Below, one piece after another: positions 34,010 to 42,945 of a stretch of 64,000 nucleotides of DNA. The stretch's first letter is position 1, and every line of letters starts with the position of its first letter. Below the pieces are notes generated by a model. It made no database searches. It saw only the letters and a list, made by a program, of their open reading frames with translations, and was not told where the DNA came from. The stretch is from contig DGWI01000022.1 in NCBI GenBank assembly GCA_002396085.1, forward strand, positions 1 through 64,000. The letters run 5' to 3'. This DNA is from Porphyromonadaceae bacterium UBA4262. GTDB lineage: Bacteria; Bacteroidota; Bacteroidia; Bacteroidales; Muribaculaceae. The position numbers and the translations under genes are program-made.

Positions 34010-36019
34010 TTACCATCCAGGGTTCTGGTCCAGCGAGCGTGACTTGCGGACTTCGTTTCGCTCAAGTGGCAGCAGCACCATCTTGCGGTCGACCGTGCGG
34101 TTGCGGTAGTCACTGTGGTTGATGATGGTGCGAACATAGTAGTTGCTGGCATCGCTCTCGATGTTCATGCCCGTGATGGGCTCACTCTCGACTTCCTCGA
34201 GAATGCCCCAACGGCGCACGTCCCAGAATCGCCGCCCCTCGCACATGAATTCAATGAAGCGCTCGTGGCGAATCTGAGCGTCAAATTCGCTCTCGCTGGC
34301 TGCCTGTTCGTCGGTGAGGGCAGGCTGTCCTGCACGGAAGCGCACCTGGTTGAACCCGAAGACGGCCTCTTGCAGATTGCCGCTGCGCGACAGGGTGTAG
34401 GTCTCTCCACTCTCCATGGTCACAGTGTGTGTTGAAGTCAGGTGATTGACTGCCTCAGCATACGAGAGCAGAATCTCGGCATAACGGATGATGGGGAAAG
34501 TCTTGCTGGTGCGTGTCGAGCCATCGCCATTGTACCAGTTGTCCTCGGGGTGGATATACTTCTTGAGCACATATCCCGTGATGCACTGGTTGCGAGGCTC
34601 TTGGATGGCCTTGTCGCGTCCAGCGTTGCCACCATTATAATAATAGATGGTCTGTTGCCTGAAGTTCTGGTTGGAGCACGATGTTGCGGGCCAGTAGCAT
34701 CCGTTGTAGCCCACGCAGCAATAGAATCGCATCTCGCGGTTGACATACATGTTGTTGGTTCCGCGCAACACACGATAGCCCGAGAAATAGCGCAACGTGC
34801 GCGACACGCCCGTCTCGCTGTACTCGCCGGCGTTGCGTGCCTCCTCGATGGTCTTGCCGTCCTCCATTCGATACTCGTCAATGACTTTTTGTGGCAGGCA
34901 CATGCCGTTGAAGCCGTTCATGAAGATGGGGAACGACTGCTGGGTGAAGGCCTGGATTGACCCTGAGGTCTTGCCCCAAATCAGTTCCTTGTTCTGGATG
35001 GGATAGGTCGTGCCATTGAACATGTTAGCGTACGACTTGTAGGGGTCGATATCACCTGCTCCATAGGGGAAATCAAGGTTACTGACTGTCTCGGGTAGTG
35101 GTGCGGTGACATCAGTTGCGTCGCCCACCGATGTGGACACGCGCTCGACTGTGTGCAGCTGGTAGCGATTCATGTCAATCACGCGCTTGCAGGCAGCAGC
35201 AGCCAGAGCCCACTTGTGCTCATCGTAGGTCTGCGACACATACAGTTCGCCATCGGTCGAACGTGTCCACGAGCCGAAGTAGCGGCGTGCAGCGGCACCT
35301 CCATTAAATGCAGGGCTGGCGGCATGCAGGCGCACGCGAGCAATGATGGCATAGGCAGCACCCTTAGTGGGACGCCCAAAGTTGAGGATGGGCACATCAT
35401 TGGGTATATACTTGGCTGCGGTCTCGAGTTCGTTGCAGATGTAGTCGACCGTCTCGTCGTAGGTGGCACGACCGCGCTCATAGTAGTCAGCGTCGCGGTT
35501 GGTGTCCATCACATCGTCACCCAGGATGACAGCAGGGCCATAACTCATGAGAATCATGTAGTAAGCATAGCCACGCATGAAGTGGGTGTATCCGATAAGT
35601 TCGGCACGCTGTAGCGGCGTGATGTCTTGGCACTCGTCAATGCGGTTGAGAATCGTGTTGGCCTTGCGGATGACCTTGTAGCAGGGATCCCAAGCGTTCA
35701 TGCCGCGCAGGTTGCTCGAACTGACCAGTCCCAGTGTCAGGGCCTTGCCATGGAACAAATCTTCGGTCATGAGGGTGAAAATCTCGTCGGTGCCTGTCTC
35801 GCCTGGCAACACATCGTTGCCGAAGATGGCACTCTCGTCGGGCAATTGTCCGGCTGCACCCCACAGATAACGCTCCAGGTTCAGTCGTGTGGTGAAGACC
35901 GAGTCATACTTGAGCGTGTCGTCAAAGTATTCACTGACATCCAAAAAATCCTCGCACGAACTGGCAATGATGGCTATAGCGCCAATGACCAGCCAAAGAA
36001 GTTTTCTCATCTTTATCAT
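34010..36019 (-). CDS. susD: SusD/RagB family surface lipoprotein
   Basis: 669 aa, a long member. Lipobox IIASSC (Cys22), then EDFLDVSEYFDD, the usual SusD start. TPR-like helical core with IRKANTILNRIDE, MRGYAYYMILMSYGPAVILGD, and GAAYAIIARVRLHAASPAF; near the end FIEFMCEGRRFWDVRRWG, a hallmark of the family. It forms the lid of the SusC transporter and binds the glycan at the surface. It follows SusC with a 42-bp gap containing short AGTTACAAG repeats. Confidence 0.95.
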   Translation of the reverse strand: MIKMRKLLWLVIGAIAIIASSCEDFLDVSEYFDDTLKYDSVFTTRLNLERYLWGAAGQLPDESAIFGNDVLPGETGTDEIFTLMTEDLFHGKALTLGLVSSSNLRGMNAWDPCYKVIRKANTILNRIDECQDITPLQRAELIGYTHFMRGYAYYMILMSYGPAVILGDDVMDTNRDADYYERGRATYDETVDYICNELETAAKYIPNDVPILNFGRPTKGAAYAIIARVRLHAASPAFNGGAAARRYFGSWTRSTDGELYVSQTYDEHKWALAAAACKRVIDMNRYQLHTVERVSTSVGDATDVTAPLPETVSNLDFPYGAGDIDPYKSYANMFNGTTYPIQNKELIWGKTSGSIQAFTQQSFPIFMNGFNGMCLPQKVIDEYRMEDGKTIEEARNAGEYSETGVSRTLRYFSGYRVLRGTNNMYVNREMRFYCCVGYNGCYWPATSCSNQNFRQQTIYYYNGGNAGRDKAIQEPRNQCITGYVLKKYIHPEDNWYNGDGSTRTSKTFPIIRYAEILLSYAEAVNHLTSTHTVTMESGETYTLSRSGNLQEAVFGFNQVRFRAGQPALTDEQAASESEFDAQIRHERFIEFMCEGRRFWDVRRWGILEEVESEPITGMNIESDASNYYVRTIINHSDYRNRTVDRKMVLLPLERNEVRKSRSLDQNPGW

Positions 36020-36031
36020 AGTTGTATTTTT

Positions 36032-36064
36032 AGTTACAAGTTACAAGTTATGAGTTACAAGCTA
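36032..36064. repeat. AGTTACAAG degenerate tandem repeat between susC and susD
   Basis: AGTTACAAG, TTACAAGTT, ATGAGTTACAAG in succession in the 42-bp gap; the last copy runs into the end of susC. Confidence 0.6.
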
Positions 36065-39000
36065 GAAATTGAGGTAGAGCTGAATAGCATAGGAGGTGGG
36101 AATGGGGTAAGCACCGCCGTTATATTCGGCCTGCTCGGGATCCCACAACTTCATAGGACTCCATACTGCCAGATTGGAGATGACAAACTGCGCATCGGCC
36201 GACTTTAGACCCAGACGCTTGAAGAATCCTTGAGCCTCCATGTGATAGTTCAGGTTAATCTCCTGCAGGCGCAAATAGCGCGCATTGGCGTGCCAGAAGG
36301 TCGACAACTGCGTGTTGTTCTCGTTGCGGCCATAGCTCAGGCGCGGGAAGCGGGCATTGGGGTTCTCGGTCGACGGGTCACCCGAGTAACTTGCCGGAAT
36401 CCAGCGGTTCTTGGGGTCGGCAACGATGGTGAGCACATTGCCCGTCTCGCCATTGTAGAACGGGATATAGCCCTCGCCGTTGGTCGTGCCGTTGACATAG
36501 TAGTAGTCGGTGTTGCCCGTACCCTTGAAGAGCATGCTCAGTGTCAGAGCCTTCCAGCGAGCTTCGAAACCGAAGCCGTACATCAGCTTGGGATAGTTGG
36601 GATAGGACAGAGGCACCTTGTCATCATCGTCGATGATGCCGTCGCCGTTCACATCCTTATACTTGATGTCGCCGGGCATATAGGTGCCGAACGTCTGCCG
36701 CGGACTCTGCGCCACATCCTGCTCGTCACGGAACAGGCCCAATGCGATATAACCGCGGAAGGCGTTGTTGACATATCCTGTGTAGTTCTGGTAGTCGTAG
36801 GGCTGCTCGGCCTGCTCCCAGTTCTCGACCTTGTTGGCCGAATAGGTGAAGTTGCCTCGCACTGTCACCGACCAGTCATCACCGAAGTTATGGCGATAAG
36901 AGATATTACCGTCCGAGCCATAACTCTTCATCTTACCCACGTTACCAAAGGGCATCTGCATCAGACCGGCATAACCGGGAATCTGCGAACGGCGCTGGTA
37001 GATGCCGTCGCGCATGTCACGGAAAAAGTCGATGACAAACTCCAGTCGCTGGTTGAACAACTTACCCTCGATGCCGATGTCGGCCTTCTTGGCACGCTCC
37101 CAGCGCAAGTTGTCGGCACCGACGCGCTCCTCGGTGATGTAGCCGCTGGTGCTGCCCCAGCCACCGCCACCACCCGACACCTGCATCAGAGTCAGGTAGG
37201 GGAAGCGCTCATCGGTCAGACGGTCGTTACCCACTGTACCATACGAACCACGAATCTTGAGGAAACTCAGCCAGGGCATGTGCTCGCGCACCCAGTCATA
37301 GCTGGTGGGAACCCAACCTAGACCCACTGAGGGGAAGAAACCAAAACGCCGACCGGCTTGGAAGTTCTCTGAACCCGTATAACCGAAGTTCGCATCGATG
37401 AAGTAGGTGTCCTTCAAGCCATAGGTGATGCGGCCCGAAACACCCTGATAACTGATGGGGATAGCATACATTGAGCGCAATGTGGCGTCGCGTCCGTCGA
37501 TGCTGCCGTCCATGGTCTGCTCACGGCTCATATAGTAATACAGTAGCGCACCCAGGCGATGATCTTCATGCACCACTTTGTCCCATGTGAGAGTCGACTC
37601 GACATGCCACTTGTAGTACTGGGCATCGTCGTGGTTATAGGTTGCGGGTTGCGCGTCAACACGCTTGACAATACCCAACTCGCCAGTGTACTTGCGTGTC
37701 GAGGCATAGTACATTTCGGGCAAGATGGAGCGAATCTCGCGCAGGTTTGACCATGTGTCATAAGCGCCCTGAGCGCGAATCTTCAGTCCGTCAAGCAGCA
37801 TGCTCAAGTCCTGCTTGATTTCGAGGGTGGCCTTGCCCCGGAAGTGCCGGATGTTGGTCATACCCGTGTAGTTGAGCATCACGTAAGGCGAATAGGCATT
37901 GTTCGAGCCGTAGGCAGGCAACTGACCAGTCGAGTAGACCGTGGGGATGGTGATGGGCGTGAGGTTGCGCTGTGTAGCCCACAGTGCATCGGTGTTGTTG
38001 TTGCCCGGCTCCTTCTTGATCGACACGAAACCATCTGCACCAAAGTAGAGTTGAGTGGTTTTGGTCAGGTTGATGTCGAGATTAGCACGATAGTTGAGCG
38101 TGCGGTAGCCCACGGCCGTCGAGTACTTCGACGACTTGTCCTGGCGATAGGCTGCACTCTCGTAGCTGGTACCCAGACTCAGGTAGTAACGAGCCAACGA
38201 GCCGCCACCACGAGCATTGATAAAGTAACTCTGTGCCAGTGAGTTCTTGTGCAGCACCTCATGTTGCCAGTTGACATCAGGATAGAGGTCAGGATCCAGG
38301 TGATACTTGATAATGTCAAGCTCAATGTCGCTGTAGAGCGGGGCATTGCCGCGCACCATGCGAGCCTCATTGGCCAACTTGGCATACTCATACGAGCTGA
38401 GATAGTCAGGCATATTGACCAGATGCGAGACAGTGAAGTTGGCACGGCCTGTGATTTGCAGGCGGTCTTGCGTACCGCGCTTGGTAGTGACAAGCACCAC
38501 ACCATTAGCACCACGCACACCATAGACGGCTGTGGCCGATGCGTCTTTGAGCACCGAGAACGACTCGATGTCGGCCGGGTCTATCTCGCTCAGATTCCCT
38601 TCAAGACCGTCGATGAGCACAAGGGCACTGCTATTGGCACCGAATGTGCCGATACCTCGCACCCAGAACTCCGAGATGTTCTTGCCGGGCTCACCACTGC
38701 GCTGAATCGAAATCACACCTGGCACACGTCCACCCAGCATATTCTGGATGTTGGTGGCTGGCACTTGCAAGTCCTTGGTGTCGACTGCGGTGATGGCACC
38801 CACGGTGCTGATTTTGCGTTGAGTTCCCAGACCGACGACCACTGTTTCTTGCAGCATAGTCGAACTGGTCTCCATCTGAATACGCAAATCTGTCTCGTTC
38901 TTGGTAATTGCGACTTCCTGCTTCTCATAGCCGATCGACGAGAAGACGAGAACGTCGTTCTTGCTGACCTTGATGGTAAACTTGCCGTCGGCATCGGTGG

Positions 39001-39154
39001 CGGTGCCGCCACCAGGTCGGTCTTTGGCAAAGACCACCACACCCGGGAAAGTCTCGCCCGTTTCATCGGTGACAGTACCTGACACCGTCAGTTGCTGCGC
39101 TGTCGCCGCCAGTGAACTGGCCAGCAGCAGAATGAAAAGTATTGCCTTTTTCAT
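36062..39154 (-). CDS. susC: SusC/RagA family TonB-linked outer-membrane transporter
   Basis: 1030 aa. Signal peptide (about 1-19), CarboxypepD_reg-like domain (VSGTVTDETGETFPGVVVFAKDRPGGGTATDADGKF-like, about 24-95), plug domain with VVVGLGTQRKISTVGAITAVDTKDL, NMLGGRVPGVISIQRSGEPG, FWVRGIGTFGANSSALVLIDGLEG and DIESFSVLKDASATAVYGVRGANGVVLVTTKRG, then the barrel. These are the standard SusC signatures. It imports oligosaccharides using TonB energy, with SusD as partner. It is the only SusC in the window, so it serves the entire 40-kb locus. Confidence 0.96.
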   Translation of the reverse strand: MKKAILFILLLASSLAATAQQLTVSGTVTDETGETFPGVVVFAKDRPGGGTATDADGKFTIKVSKNDVLVFSSIGYEKQEVAITKNETDLRIQMETSSTMLQETVVVGLGTQRKISTVGAITAVDTKDLQVPATNIQNMLGGRVPGVISIQRSGEPGKNISEFWVRGIGTFGANSSALVLIDGLEGNLSEIDPADIESFSVLKDASATAVYGVRGANGVVLVTTKRGTQDRLQITGRANFTVSHLVNMPDYLSSYEYAKLANEARMVRGNAPLYSDIELDIIKYHLDPDLYPDVNWQHEVLHKNSLAQSYFINARGGGSLARYYLSLGTSYESAAYRQDKSSKYSTAVGYRTLNYRANLDINLTKTTQLYFGADGFVSIKKEPGNNNTDALWATQRNLTPITIPTVYSTGQLPAYGSNNAYSPYVMLNYTGMTNIRHFRGKATLEIKQDLSMLLDGLKIRAQGAYDTWSNLREIRSILPEMYYASTRKYTGELGIVKRVDAQPATYNHDDAQYYKWHVESTLTWDKVVHEDHRLGALLYYYMSREQTMDGSIDGRDATLRSMYAIPISYQGVSGRITYGLKDTYFIDANFGYTGSENFQAGRRFGFFPSVGLGWVPTSYDWVREHMPWLSFLKIRGSYGTVGNDRLTDERFPYLTLMQVSGGGGGWGSTSGYITEERVGADNLRWERAKKADIGIEGKLFNQRLEFVIDFFRDMRDGIYQRRSQIPGYAGLMQMPFGNVGKMKSYGSDGNISYRHNFGDDWSVTVRGNFTYSANKVENWEQAEQPYDYQNYTGYVNNAFRGYIALGLFRDEQDVAQSPRQTFGTYMPGDIKYKDVNGDGIIDDDDKVPLSYPNYPKLMYGFGFEARWKALTLSMLFKGTGNTDYYYVNGTTNGEGYIPFYNGETGNVLTIVADPKNRWIPASYSGDPSTENPNARFPRLSYGRNENNTQLSTFWHANARYLRLQEINLNYHMEAQGFFKRLGLKSADAQFVISNLAVWSPMKLWDPEQAEYNGGAYPIPTSYAIQLYLNF

Positions 39155-39249
39155 ATGTTTTTTTGAGTTGCGAGTTACAAGTTGTTAGTTGCGAGTTACG
39201 AGCTACGAGATTCTCGCTTCTTGATTCTTGCTTCTCGATTCTTGTTTCT
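39155..39249. repeat. Degenerate repeats between the IPT/NHL gene and susC
   Basis: GTTGCGAGTTAC / GTTACGAGCTACGAG units (about 39165-39210) followed by ATTCTTGCTTCTCG / GATTCTTG units (about 39212-39250). No promoter was recognised in this gap, so susC is expected to be cotranscribed with the upstream genes. Confidence 0.5.
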
Positions 39250-40581
39250 TTATTCGATGGCCAGACGGCGAATACACTGATTGTCGAAGTCGCCGATGTA
39301 GATGATGCCGTCGTTGTTGATACACACACCAAAGGGGCGGTTGAACAGTGCGTCCTCGGGACTACCGTCCTGATAGCCCGATTTGCCGGGCTGTCCGATG
39401 ACTGTGCTCACCTTTCCATCGCTAGTGACCTTGCGGATGCAGTGGTTATTGGTATCGGCGATGTACATGTCATCGTTGTCATCGAGGATGAGCTGACGCG
39501 GTTCGCTGAACATGGCCGAAGCTCCGTTTCCGTCGATGTAGCCTGGTTGTCCCGAGATTCCTGCCAGCAACTTGTGTTCGCCTGTGCGGATGTTGTAAGT
39601 GAACACGCAATGGTTGTTGGTGTAGGCCAGATAGAGCATGTTGGGATTCTTCTTGCTGAAGGCCATATAAGAGTCACTGCCGCTCATCAGACCGCTCGAC
39701 ACCTGGTTGGTCAAGCCTGTCTCAGGATTGACGCGATAGAGAATACCGTTCTTGGCACGAATGTACATGAAGCCGTCCTCGGTACACATGGCGAACGAGT
39801 GCTTGTAGTCGATAGTCAAGGTCTCGCCAGTGTTGGGTTTCATGGCCTGCTTGATGGGGCTCCACATGTTGTCGCTCGACATGGTCCAGTACTCCAGCCC
39901 GTTGTCGGTGGGGATATAGACCGTTTTTCCGTCGTCGAGCATACAGGGCTGGTTCAGGGGTGCACCCGAGTCGGGAATCAACAATCGGCTCACGTCCTCG
40001 TCCTCGTTGACCAGAATCACCTTGTTCTCGTGATAGTAGTTGTTCTTGTTGCGCAGACTTGCGATGATGTTGTTGTCCTTGTCGACGGCCAGATAGGTCA
40101 CGTAGGGCATCGATGTCTGAGCCAAGTTGCCAGTGACCACATCATCGGGTGCGCCCACGATGCCACACACGGTGGTGACCACGGTCTGAATCTTATAGGT
40201 GAACGGTGTGGGGTACTCGACACTCTTGTCGCCCACTTGCACACGCACCCTGCACTTGACAATGCTGTTCTCGTCGCCCTCGCCGGGTTTGCGGGGACAG
40301 ATGGCGTAAATCTTGTTGCCGATGGCCTCGATGACAGCTGCCTCCTTATCATTGAAGTAGACTTTAATGTTACTGGCATCGGTTCCAAAATTCTCACCAT
40401 TGAGGATTACTTTGGTGGCTACACCGCCCGAGTCGGGATAGAAGTCGGTCAGAGTGATAGCCTTGCTAGGATCGTATGGCTCATAGCCATTTTCCTTGTC
40501 ACTCTCGCATGATGCGAAACATGGCAGCAGGAGCATGGCAAGCATACCTGCCGCGACATGGAATGTTTTGATTTTGTTCAT
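39250..40581 (-). CDS. IPT/TIG domain lipoprotein with NHL repeats
   Basis: 443 aa. Lipobox-like CFASC (Cys25). An IPT/TIG Ig-fold (about 40-125: ITLTDFYPDSGGVATKVILNGENFG...) is followed by NHL-type beta-propeller repeats (about 150-443) with GISGQPGYIDGNGASAMFSEPRQLILDDNDDMYIADTNNHCIRKV and a last blade ending YIGDFDNQCIRRL. Such proteins are common beside SusC/D pairs and are thought to bind glycan at the surface. Starts 14 bp after the alpha-galactosidase gene. Confidence 0.88.
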   Translation of the reverse strand: MNKIKTFHVAAGMLAMLLLPCFASCESDKENGYEPYDPSKAITLTDFYPDSGGVATKVILNGENFGTDASNIKVYFNDKEAAVIEAIGNKIYAICPRKPGEGDENSIVKCRVRVQVGDKSVEYPTPFTYKIQTVVTTVCGIVGAPDDVVTGNLAQTSMPYVTYLAVDKDNNIIASLRNKNNYYHENKVILVNEDEDVSRLLIPDSGAPLNQPCMLDDGKTVYIPTDNGLEYWTMSSDNMWSPIKQAMKPNTGETLTIDYKHSFAMCTEDGFMYIRAKNGILYRVNPETGLTNQVSSGLMSGSDSYMAFSKKNPNMLYLAYTNNHCVFTYNIRTGEHKLLAGISGQPGYIDGNGASAMFSEPRQLILDDNDDMYIADTNNHCIRKVTSDGKVSTVIGQPGKSGYQDGSPEDALFNRPFGVCINNDGIIYIGDFDNQCIRRLAIE

Positions 40582-40595
40582 ATCTGATAATTTTA

Positions 40596-42692
40596 TTATT
40601 TCTTATAAAGACGGAACACGCGTGCGAGGTCGTTGGGAGAACTGTAGATGAGGTTCCCGTCGGCCAGGTTGATGGCATCGCCGCTCCAGCACTCAATGCT
40701 GCGGCCTGTGTCAATGGTTGCAGCATCAATGCCCAGAGTCGAGAGGTCAAGGGTCACATCCTTGTTGCCAACGCCATAGTTGAAGTGCACCACAACGTAT
40801 GAGTCATCGGCCTCGGCATAGAACAGGTCGATTGAGTTATTGACTCCGAACAGGCGATGTCCGTAGGCTGGACGGAACTTCAGGTGCATCGCAATCAAGT
40901 CGTTAATGCGCTCGTAGGTCGAGTATTTCTTGGCCTTGTTCTGTGATACGGTTGTGCCCACATAGGAGCCACGTGTACTCAGGTTATCACCCAGTATGCA
41001 GTAGCCAGTCACCACAGCGGTGGTCATGCGAGAGATGTTCTCGGCCTCACTACGGTTACCCATCACCAGGTGGTCGGGATCGTTGAAGTTGTAGACTCGG
41101 TCGAGCCACCAACCAAACGAGAAACTGTTCATCATGTAACTGGTGTGCCACATCTCGCCCCAGGCATCACAACTGATGCGGCGTGCATCGGCAAACTCAT
41201 AGGGGAAAAGGGGAGCAATCGATAGGTCGATGATGACACTGTCGCCCAGACGCTCGCGCAGGTAGTTCATGCCGAAGTTGTAGGCCTGTGTACCTGTGTA
41301 GATGCCTTCGCCATGATAACTGTCGGCCTCGTGACTACCTGTGTTCAAGAAGTCGAGTTTCAGATATTTAAAGCCACTTTGCAAGAATTTCTCGCAGAAC
41401 CAGTTGACGCGTGACATTGTGGCAGGAGCCGTGGGGTCAAGGGCACCAATTGAGCGGCCATTGATGCGCATCACTGCGTCGCCATAGCTGTAACCGTTAT
41501 TGCCCTCCAGAGCTGTGCTTTCATTGCCCACCCAGTCGCTCCAGGGAGTCCAGTAGGCACCAGCCTCCTGGCCATTGGCGTGGCAGTATTCGACAAACTT
41601 CTTGCGCTCGTCCCAGTTCATGTTGTCCCATGCGTCCAAGCCGATGTAGATGATACCGTCGGGTGCAAAGTGAGCATTGTCCTGTATGTTCTCTTTAATG
41701 AAATCGGATACTGAAAGTGCACCCTCATAGTTGCAATGCTTCTCCATGCCTCCCCAACTGTTCCAGCCCCAAATAGAGGTCTGGTCGCAGGGATGCTTGG
41801 GGGTGATGACGGCATTGACCTCGCCATAGGTCTCCATGCCTGTGCGCCAGTCGTCGAATAGACCCAGCAGCATCAGTGCCGAACTCACGGTTGTGCCCCG
41901 CACGGTGCCATGGGGTTGTAGCACGCCATTGCGTTCATCGCGTGTGGCAGCATGCGTCACACCGCTGAAGCATTCCAGTCGCGACAGGTGGCCTTGCGAC
42001 AGTGGGCTGCCCGTCAGACGAACTGCCGACTTCCACATATCATGAGTCACCGAACCGATGACCATGCCCTCCTGAGTAACACCGTTGAAGATGGCTGTTA
42101 CCTCAAACGAGATGCTGTCGCGGGCAAAACGACCCGAGGCTGTCGATGTCGTGCTGGTGCCACGGCTCAGGGGGAAAGAACCATAGGTGACAAACCCGTC
42201 ATTGTCGTAGGGCACAGTCAGAAAACGGTTGGCGACCTCCTGGGGCAAAAACAGATTGTTGGCCTCACTGAAGATGGGGCAGATATAGTTGGATGCCACT
42301 TCGCCACCGTCAGGCATCGACAATGTGACATCGGTGAGCAGGTATTGGCGGTCGGCAAACAGATAGAACTTCTGCTCGACATTGGGCTTGCCTGCGCTCT
42401 GGTAGAGGATAGTTACCAACTTGCCACTGCCCACAGCGTTGGTGAAATCTTGTTGGGATACCTGCGCTGTGCCATAGCCAGCCGTCTGATAGATGGTCGA
42501 GTTGTACTTGAAGCGTGCCGTCATGTCGTGCAGCACGTTCTTCCCGTCTTGAGTCAATGCGACCATCTGCGTGGTTTCGTCCAGTGTGATGTTCCACTTG
42601 CCGTAGTCGATACTTTCGGCCTGAGACAGTCCACTGCCAGTGAGGCATGCTGTGACGAGTAGTGCCAGTTGTAGTTGTCTATAGATTTTCAT
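40596..42692 (-). CDS. Alpha-galactosidase-like glycoside hydrolase (clan GH-D, GH36/GH27)
   Basis: 698 aa. Signal peptide (about 1-26). An N-terminal beta-sandwich precedes a (beta/alpha)8 barrel with WGWNSWGGMEKHCNY, IIYIGLDAWDN, GAYWTPWSDWV, the probable nucleophile Asp447 in FKYLKLDFLN, and ISCDAWGEMWHTSYMMNSFSFGWW containing the candidate acid/base. The C-terminal sandwich has the usual SYVVVHFNYG. Assignment to GH36 over GH27 rests on the long N-terminal domain. First gene of the operon that contains SusCD, with a strong copy of the shared operator module upstream. Confidence 0.85.
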   Translation of the reverse strand: MKIYRQLQLALLVTACLTGSGLSQAESIDYGKWNITLDETTQMVALTQDGKNVLHDMTARFKYNSTIYQTAGYGTAQVSQQDFTNAVGSGKLVTILYQSAGKPNVEQKFYLFADRQYLLTDVTLSMPDGGEVASNYICPIFSEANNLFLPQEVANRFLTVPYDNDGFVTYGSFPLSRGTSTTSTASGRFARDSISFEVTAIFNGVTQEGMVIGSVTHDMWKSAVRLTGSPLSQGHLSRLECFSGVTHAATRDERNGVLQPHGTVRGTTVSSALMLLGLFDDWRTGMETYGEVNAVITPKHPCDQTSIWGWNSWGGMEKHCNYEGALSVSDFIKENIQDNAHFAPDGIIYIGLDAWDNMNWDERKKFVEYCHANGQEAGAYWTPWSDWVGNESTALEGNNGYSYGDAVMRINGRSIGALDPTAPATMSRVNWFCEKFLQSGFKYLKLDFLNTGSHEADSYHGEGIYTGTQAYNFGMNYLRERLGDSVIIDLSIAPLFPYEFADARRISCDAWGEMWHTSYMMNSFSFGWWLDRVYNFNDPDHLVMGNRSEAENISRMTTAVVTGYCILGDNLSTRGSYVGTTVSQNKAKKYSTYERINDLIAMHLKFRPAYGHRLFGVNNSIDLFYAEADDSYVVVHFNYGVGNKDVTLDLSTLGIDAATIDTGRSIECWSGDAINLADGNLIYSSPNDLARVFRLYKK

Positions 42693-42743
42693 CGATTTGA
42701 ATGAATTTGTATTGTTCGGTTGGTCGTGCTGATTTTAAGCATG

Positions 42744-42800
42744 GCAAAAGTAGAGTAATTCGCGCGTACATCATTAAACAGATTTCTCAAAAAATAGCAA
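42744..42800 (-). promoter_or_regulatory. Operator-promoter module a, for the SusCD operon
   Basis: On the minus strand TTGCTATTTTTTGAGAA (42800-42784), exactly 31 bp, then TACTTTTGC (42752-42744); ATG at 42692. No -33 TTTG at normal spacing. The 14-mer TTGCTATTTTTTGA is shared exactly with three other sites. Confidence 0.75.
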
Positions 42801-42945
42801 AATCCGCTCATGGCACCGATGCAGCCCTCATTTGAACCTAGATTGCAGAGACTTGCTCCCATATTCAGCGTTGTTCAAGCACATCACGGCAAATTTACAG
42901 ATTTCTTTTTATTTCACCAAAACTAAATCATCTTGTTGCTACCCA